A stretch of DNA of 7,944 nt. Source: Pseudomonadota bacterium. Lineage in GTDB: Bacteria > Pseudomonadota > Alphaproteobacteria > Caulobacterales > Aquidulcibacteraceae. The notes beneath the pieces are model-generated. The model made no database searches and was not told where the DNA came from. It saw only the letters and a program-made list of their open reading frames with translations. The stretch spans positions 1 through 7,944 of the forward strand of contig JAEYPY010000144.1 in assembly GCA_023410295.1 (NCBI GenBank), written 5' to 3'. Position numbers and translations under genes: made by a program. This document shows positions 4,842 to 7,944 of this stretch, in pieces; the first letter of the stretch is position 1; each line of letters opens with the position of its first letter.

Positions 4842-5541
4842 GCGTGTGAGCCCGCCCTTTCCCCGCGACGTTGCGCACGAGCTTTCCTGTAAGGTGCGCT
4901 ATCCCAATCGCATCGAAACGTCGGCTGGGCTGATCCGCTTCCGCCGTAGCCGTTGGGAGCACTGGAACGAAGGCGAGAACGAGCCGGCCATACGCCACCG
5001 CGAGGCGGTGTTCTGGCTGCACGCTTCAGACGGCGAGCGCGTCGCGATGCTGAAGCTCAGCGAGTACGACCTCGACTGCGGCGTCTACTGGGAGGAATTC
5101 TGGACCTGGACCGATGGGCTCGAAGCCCAGGCCGGCCACATCGTGGAGGCGATGCAGGAGGCGCTGTCTGACGGCCCGTTCGTGTCGGTTTCTGATTGGG
5201 GCCCGCTCGTGTTCGCCACAAGCGCATGGATCGCGCCGGCGTGGCGCACGCGCTTAGATATGGGTGCGTTGTTCGATGCTGCCCTGAATGCGCTCTCGCC
5301 CAAGTACGCCGCGGCCTTCTTGCTGGCGTTCCCCGAACCGTACGATGACGAAATTCAAGGACCGGACACGCCAGTCGAAGAGCTAGGCGGGTTTGATTGG
5401 CGCCAACGCGCGTTGGTGCGACTGTACGAACGAGCCCTTGGCTTTCAGCAACTGCAAACGAAAGAGGCCAGCGAGTTTGTCATGTGGCGGCCGCGGCCCG
5501 ATTTGCGCGATACGATCGTCAGAGCGCTCCAACTTTCGTGA
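4822..5541 (+). CDS. Uncharacterised 239-residue acidic protein
   Basis: The protein has a convincing amino-acid composition but no family that I recognise. It has no signal peptide or membrane helix. The N-terminal 60 residues are basic. The middle is rich in Trp, Asp and Glu (SEYDLDCGVYWEEFWTWTDG at 80-99), followed by a helix (EAQAGHIVEAMQEAL). A second hydrophobic patch is KYAAAFLLAFPEPYDDE at 161-177. The start at 4822 lies inside the preceding gene. No clear Shine-Dalgarno was found, so coupling to that gene is likely. A later start cannot be excluded. Its last 23 bases overlap the 3' end of a convergent small membrane-protein gene. The position in an accessory-looking stretch after tRNA-Asn is the only functional hint. 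Confidence 0.8.
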   Translation: MERGSRRRVSPPFPRDVAHELSCKVRYPNRIETSAGLIRFRRSRWEHWNEGENEPAIRHREAVFWLHASDGERVAMLKLSEYDLDCGVYWEEFWTWTDGLEAQAGHIVEAMQEALSDGPFVSVSDWGPLVFATSAWIAPAWRTRLDMGALFDAALNALSPKYAAAFLLAFPEPYDDEIQGPDTPVEELGGFDWRQRALVRLYERALGFQQLQTKEASEFVMWRPRPDLRDTIVRALQLS

Positions 5542-5659
5542 GCACAGCCCACAGTGTGACCGCAGCGATGATACACGCCGCCGCCAATATGAACGGACGT
5601 AGAGTGCTGAGCCGCTGCGCCTGACGCTCGTACTCTTGGGGTGAGGGATATTGATCCAT
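5519..5659 (-). CDS. Small single-helix membrane protein (46 residues)
   Basis: The product is 46 residues: a polar N-terminus (MDQYPSPQEYERQAQRLSTL), then a hydrophobic helix at about 23-40 (FILAAACIIAAVTLWAVL), then TKVGAL. It has no Cys motif or signal cleavage site, so it is probably an inner-membrane protein with a cytoplasmic N-terminus. The ATG at 5659 follows the upstream gene's stop by 10 bases. A GGAGG (5677-5673) sits right at that stop, 13 bases before the ATG, which is slightly long. The clear helix, the ribosome-binding site and the operon position support a real gene. It overlaps the convergent 4822-5541 gene by 23 bases. The function is unknown and is probably tied to the two upstream genes. 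Confidence 0.7.
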   Translation of the reverse strand: MDQYPSPQEYERQAQRLSTLRPFILAAACIIAAVTLWAVLTKVGAL

Positions 5660-5669
5660 TCGCGGTCAG

Positions 5670-6056
5670 CTACCTCCGCTTCTGCCACGGCACTGAAGGC
5701 GCAAATCCGGCGATCACCCAGCGCATCACAAACAACAAGAAGCCGAGCGCAAACGGCGCCAGCGCCCATGGCAGAACGAATATCGCGAGACGCGCCCAGT
5801 AAGACGCCGCATCGGCCTCATATCCATCGCGCGCAAACTCCAGAACGCGGGGGTCGTTAGGATCGGGACAGGCTGTTAGCCAGACGCTATCGACTTCGCG
5901 TCCGCTCGCCAGCCAAGCGTGCGTGCACAGCTGCGCGTCGCTGGGATCAGACCGCGGCGGAATTCCAACCTGAGTGAGCGCATGCCACGCACCCGCGCCC
6001 CAGATTGCAATGGCGCACACAATCCAAAGCCGCGTCCACCCGGAAAGCCGTCGCAC
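5670..6056 (-). CDS. Two-helix membrane protein downstream of nuclease
   Basis: This encodes a 128-residue protein with transmembrane helix 1 at about 8-27 (TRLWIVCAIAIWGAGAWHAL) and helix 2 at about 88-117 (ARLAIFVLPWALAPFALGFL and onward). Between them is a 60-residue polar loop with two Cys (C44, C63) and an acidic patch, probably periplasmic. The tail SVPWQKRR is basic. I chose the GTG at 6056 because it overlaps the upstream nuclease stop as TAGTG and has GGAGG ten bases before it. A longer frame up to 6182 would run inside the nuclease gene. The two loop cysteines could form a disulfide. No family is recognised. It is translationally coupled to the nuclease gene. Confidence 0.82.
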   Translation of the reverse strand: MRRLSGWTRLWIVCAIAIWGAGAWHALTQVGIPPRSDPSDAQLCTHAWLASGREVDSVWLTACPDPNDPRVLEFARDGYEADAASYWARLAIFVLPWALAPFALGFLLFVMRWVIAGFAPSVPWQKRR

Positions 6057-6481
6057 TAGTTGCCGCCCTCCGGCGCACCCGCCTCGCGCATCAAGTCGCC
6101 AATGCGCCGGCCATTTATCGTGCAGATTGCATGCGTGCGATCCCAGGAACGCGTACCGGACTCGCCGCGCGTTACAACACACCGCGCCTCCTGTCCGAAT
6201 GCGACGCGCTCTAGCGCCGCCTTAGCCGCCCGCGCTGGCGCGCCCTCGCGCATCTCCGGCGCGTTGAAATCCATCAGGCGGACCTCAATCCATGTGGAGC
6301 CGTCACCGTTCGCTGGGCCCACGCAGAGACTATCCCCATCACCCACATAGCGCACGACGCCGCCGAACTCGGCGCCCGCACGCGTCGGCAATGGCGCGTT
6401 GCATGGATCCGCATAAGCAGCGCCGGCGGTCACCGCCATAAAGCCCGCAGCCGCCAGCGTGAACGTCCAGACCTTCGGCAT
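6056..6481 (-). CDS. Secreted staphylococcal-nuclease-like protein (thermonuclease family)
   Basis: This encodes a 141-residue SNase-fold protein, a family that hydrolyses DNA and RNA in a Ca2+-dependent way. Residues 1-24 are a signal peptide (MPKVWTFTLAAAGFMAVTAG, then AAYA before D25), so it is exported to the periplasm or outside. YVGDGDSLCV (45-54) supplies the counterparts of S. aureus D19 and D21 (D48, D50). EVRLMDFNAPE (66-76) supplies R35 (R68) and E43 (E76). The D40 position is Asn (N73). SWDRTHAIC (112-120) places R115 at R87. INGRRIGDLMREAG (122-135) matches the family C-terminal strand and helix. The protein ends soon after. Four Cys remain in the mature part, possibly disulfides. 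The ATG at 6481 has GGGAGGGG just upstream; an earlier start would give a poor signal peptide. It is first in a three-gene unit with two membrane proteins. Confidence 0.9.
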   Translation of the reverse strand: MPKVWTFTLAAAGFMAVTAGAAYADPCNAPLPTRAGAEFGGVVRYVGDGDSLCVGPANGDGSTWIEVRLMDFNAPEMREGAPARAAKAALERVAFGQEARCVVTRGESGTRSWDRTHAICTINGRRIGDLMREAGAPEGGN

Positions 6482-6532
6482 CAGCCCCTCCCGCTTGATC
6501 TTCACAAGACCGCCACCCAAGACTCATTTCGC

Positions 6533-6892
6533 ATGGGATCGGGTCGGCCGGAAGCCGGCGCCTTGGGATACGTCGAGAAAGTCCCTGAGAAATTCGGGCA
6601 GCTACGCCCGCACCGCGGCCTCTATTTCGGCTGCGCCGGCTGCTCGCGCGGGCGCATGATCGAGCGCGCCGAACTGCTGCGACTCTACGGCATTGAGGGG
6701 CGCGTTGCGGACCTGATGAAGCGCCTCACCTGCTCCAACTGCAAGGCAAAGCGTAACCGCCGGCCGCGCATCTACGTGGAGGTGGCGCGTGTGCCGCAGA
6801 GCGCGAGCGAACAGGCGCGAGAGCGCATGTGCCCGGAGGATGCGCTGGCTTACGATATCGCGCGGCTTAAGCCCTCGCGAAAGATCGACTGA
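6533..6892 (+). CDS. Small CxxC/CxxC zinc-ribbon-like protein
   Basis: This encodes a 119-residue basic protein. C34-AG-C37 and C67-SN-C70 form a spaced Cys-pair set with 29 residues between, holding a helix (IERAELLRLYGIEGRVADLMKRL). This fits a small zinc-binding module like those in many short alphaproteobacterial proteins of unknown role. The C-terminus (EQARERMCPEDALAYDIARL) is helical. No signal peptide or membrane segment is seen, so it is cytoplasmic and may bind nucleic acid. The ATG at 6533 has no visible Shine-Dalgarno but is the only in-frame candidate. A GANTC site (GACTC, 6521-6525) lies just upstream in the 51-base divergent gap with the nuclease gene. The next gene starts 47 bases downstream and may be co-transcribed. 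Confidence 0.78.
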   Translation: MGSGRPEAGALGYVEKVPEKFGQLRPHRGLYFGCAGCSRGRMIERAELLRLYGIEGRVADLMKRLTCSNCKAKRNRRPRIYVEVARVPQSASEQARERMCPEDALAYDIARLKPSRKID

Positions 6893-6939
6893 GAACCGCG
6901 TGCCCGGTAGCGAGTTACACACCGGCAAGGAGAGCCACG

Positions 6940-7158
6940 ATGCCACGCGAGCTGATCGATACCGGCACGGACAAGCGTTACGTGCGCCGCAACAAGAAGG
7001 GCGAATTCAAAGAGAGCGATGACGTTGGCCGGTCACTGGCCGCCGATCGACGGAAGAAGGCCAAGACGGTCGCGAAGAAGGGCGAAGGCGACCGGGGCGA
7101 TCAGCCGAGGAAGGCGGCGAAAAAAAGCGCGGCGAAGAAGGCCCGCGCTCAGCGCTAA
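6940..7158 (+). CDS. Small conserved charged protein (RELIDTGTDKRYVRR family)
   Basis: This encodes a 72-residue, very hydrophilic, basic protein. The first 55 residues (PRELIDTGTDKRYVRRNKKG, then FKESDDVGRSLAADRRKKAK and GEGDRGDQ) match, from memory, a short conserved hypothetical protein widespread in Bacteria, with no function known to me. Here a Lys/Ala tail (KAAKKSAAKKARAQR, 58-72) is added, like the tails of histone-H1-like or HU-like DNA-binding proteins. AAGGAG sits seven bases before the ATG. It shares its strand with the CxxC protein gene upstream and converges on the next gene with a 6-base gap. Confidence 0.88.
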   Translation: MPRELIDTGTDKRYVRRNKKGEFKESDDVGRSLAADRRKKAKTVAKKGEGDRGDQPRKAAKKSAAKKARAQR

Positions 7159-7164
7159 CCACCT

Positions 7165-7539
7165 TTAAGAGGCCTTCGCCCAAACGTTTGCTTTGGAATA
7201 CAGCGTGTAAACCGCGTCGAAGACCTCCATGAATGCAAGCGCCTCCAGATCGGAGCGCGGAACACTGAGGCAACAACCGACGGCGGCGTGCGCCGGGTGA
7301 TGAACTCCCGGTGCCTCTTCGGTATCGTCCACCACGCAATATGCTCGCTTGCGCTCGCCCACACTCGCCGAGCGTATATTGCCGGCGGGCAGCCCGACAA
7401 CGGATACCAATTCGTGACCTTCTTGCGCGCGCGACTGGAGTAATGCGGCCATATCGTTGATGCTTCCAACGACGGCCAATCTCCAGACACTCGCGGTACC
7501 GTCAGCTAAGTCAGACTTCCTAAGCCAAGATTTCTTCAC
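7165..7539 (-). CDS. Uncharacterised small protein; start uncertain
   Basis: The GTG at 7539 gives 124 residues with protein-like composition (ASVWRLAVVGSINDMAALLQ, then GHELVSVVGLPAGNIRSASV, then DLEALAFMEVFDAVYTLYSK) but no recognised family. The GTG has a poor ribosome-binding context. The frame stays open 43 further codons upstream to the stop of the preceding gene. The nearest part of it is also protein-like (VADEETICRGIYSNHVRSGK, about 7599-7540). No ATG, GTG or TTG occurs there in frame. The gene may therefore be longer and start at a rare codon, or have lost its start by mutation or frameshift. It is transcribed after the 7669-7944 gene, probably as a pair. Confidence 0.6.
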   Translation of the reverse strand: MKKSWLRKSDLADGTASVWRLAVVGSINDMAALLQSRAQEGHELVSVVGLPAGNIRSASVGERKRAYCVVDDTEEAPGVHHPAHAAVGCCLSVPRSDLEALAFMEVFDAVYTLYSKANVWAKAS

Positions 7540-7668
7540 CTTCCCGCTGCGGACGTGATTGCTGTAGATTCCGCGGCATATCGTTTCCTCGTCGGCAACA
7601 GGCCCAGGCGAGCCAACGCCGCCCCCATACCCGGTCTCTCGTGAACAAGGTTGCAGAGGGCCGCTCCG

Positions 7669-7944
7669 TTACTTCGCGACGAGATCGGCGATCTCACCAC
7701 GTTGGAGCGCGCGTTCAATGCCAGCTACATCGCTTGGATTCAACTCCACACCGAAACCCGGTCCGTGCAGCGGCTGAGAATAGACAGCAACTATTGATTT
7801 GCGACCGAAGTGAATGGCGAAGGAGCGCGGTTGGTTTTCGTGCAACCAACGCAGGGTCACCGCGCCGTCATCGTGTGTCTCGAAGTCCGGCATTCGCGAC
7901 AAAGCACGAATTGTGGGGAGCATACGCTCGATCGACTGTAGAAC
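7669..7944 (-). CDS. Uncharacterised protein, C-terminal part (enters from right edge)
   Basis: The frame is open to the window edge, giving at least 91 residues before the stop at 7669. An internal ATG at 7923 (MLPTIRALSRMPDFETHDDG) would give 84 residues. VLQSIERMLPTIRAL reads as a continuous helix across it, so the start is probably outside the window. The pattern P-D-x-E-x-x-D-D-G-A-V-T-L-R-W followed by two beta-strands (RSFAIHF, SIVAVYSQ) recalls a group of short uncharacterised proteins that end in a 'DGGVxLEW...' segment. That link is from memory only. The last helix is DVAGIERALQRGEIADLVAK. The next gene on the strand is in the same reading frame after the TAA. Confidence 0.72.
   Translation of the reverse strand, partial: VLQSIERMLPTIRALSRMPDFETHDDGAVTLRWLHENQPRSFAIHFGRKSIVAVYSQPLHGPGFGVELNPSDVAGIERALQRGEIADLVAK

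Noticed and set aside
4453..5022. Minus-strand open frame of 189 codons
   Set aside because: It is antisense to the better plus-strand genes at 4620 and 4822. Only its part over the nonamer repeats looks patterned.
7536..7718. Minus-strand open frame of 60 codons overlapping the right-hand gene pair
   Set aside because: It overlaps the end of one gene and the beginning of the next in another frame. Although its TGA overlaps GTG 7539, its composition is Arg/Ala/Ser shadow-like.

Overview
The window looks like a GC-rich alphaproteobacterial chromosome, most likely from the Caulobacterales (Caulobacteraceae/Hyphomonadaceae type). The main evidence is a recognisable popZ (polar organising protein, DUF2497) directly upstream of valS. 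The popZ leader supports this, with a cluster of GANTC sites (the CcrM methylation motif) and a near-consensus CtrA box. No species can be named from the sequence alone.

Region 1 (1-1801, minus strand) is core genome. It reads pcm-like methyltransferase, then popZ, then valS, which is cut by the left edge. A strong terminator separates popZ from valS. The leader between the methyltransferase and popZ carries the putative cell-cycle signals.

Region 2 (1802-3591, plus strand) has tRNA-Cys(GCA), a 383-residue BON-domain protein with a very long Gly/Gln/Tyr/Ser low-complexity N-terminal part, a structured 3' region with a perfect rho-independent terminator, and tRNA-Asn(GTT).

Region 3 (3592-5541) starts right after tRNA-Asn and looks accessory. 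It holds a spacer with inverted repeats, a minus-strand protein with a Cys-knuckle pair, a block of 9-bp repeats in two copies 63 bp apart, and two overlapping plus-strand genes of unknown function. No integrase or convincing attachment-site duplication is visible, so a tRNA-integrated island is only a suspicion.

Region 4 (5519-6481, minus strand) is a compact three-gene unit. A secreted staphylococcal-nuclease-like protein is followed by a two-helix membrane protein whose GTG start overlaps the nuclease stop, then by a 46-residue single-helix membrane protein. Region 5 (6533-7158, plus strand) has a small CxxC/CxxC protein and a short, highly charged conserved protein. Region 6 (7165-7944, minus strand) has two consecutive small proteins of unknown function. 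The second has an uncertain or damaged start, and the first enters from beyond the right edge.

The most interesting signals are the GANTC/CtrA architecture in front of popZ, the FUS-like low-complexity BON protein, and the nuclease/membrane-protein operon with its short last gene.
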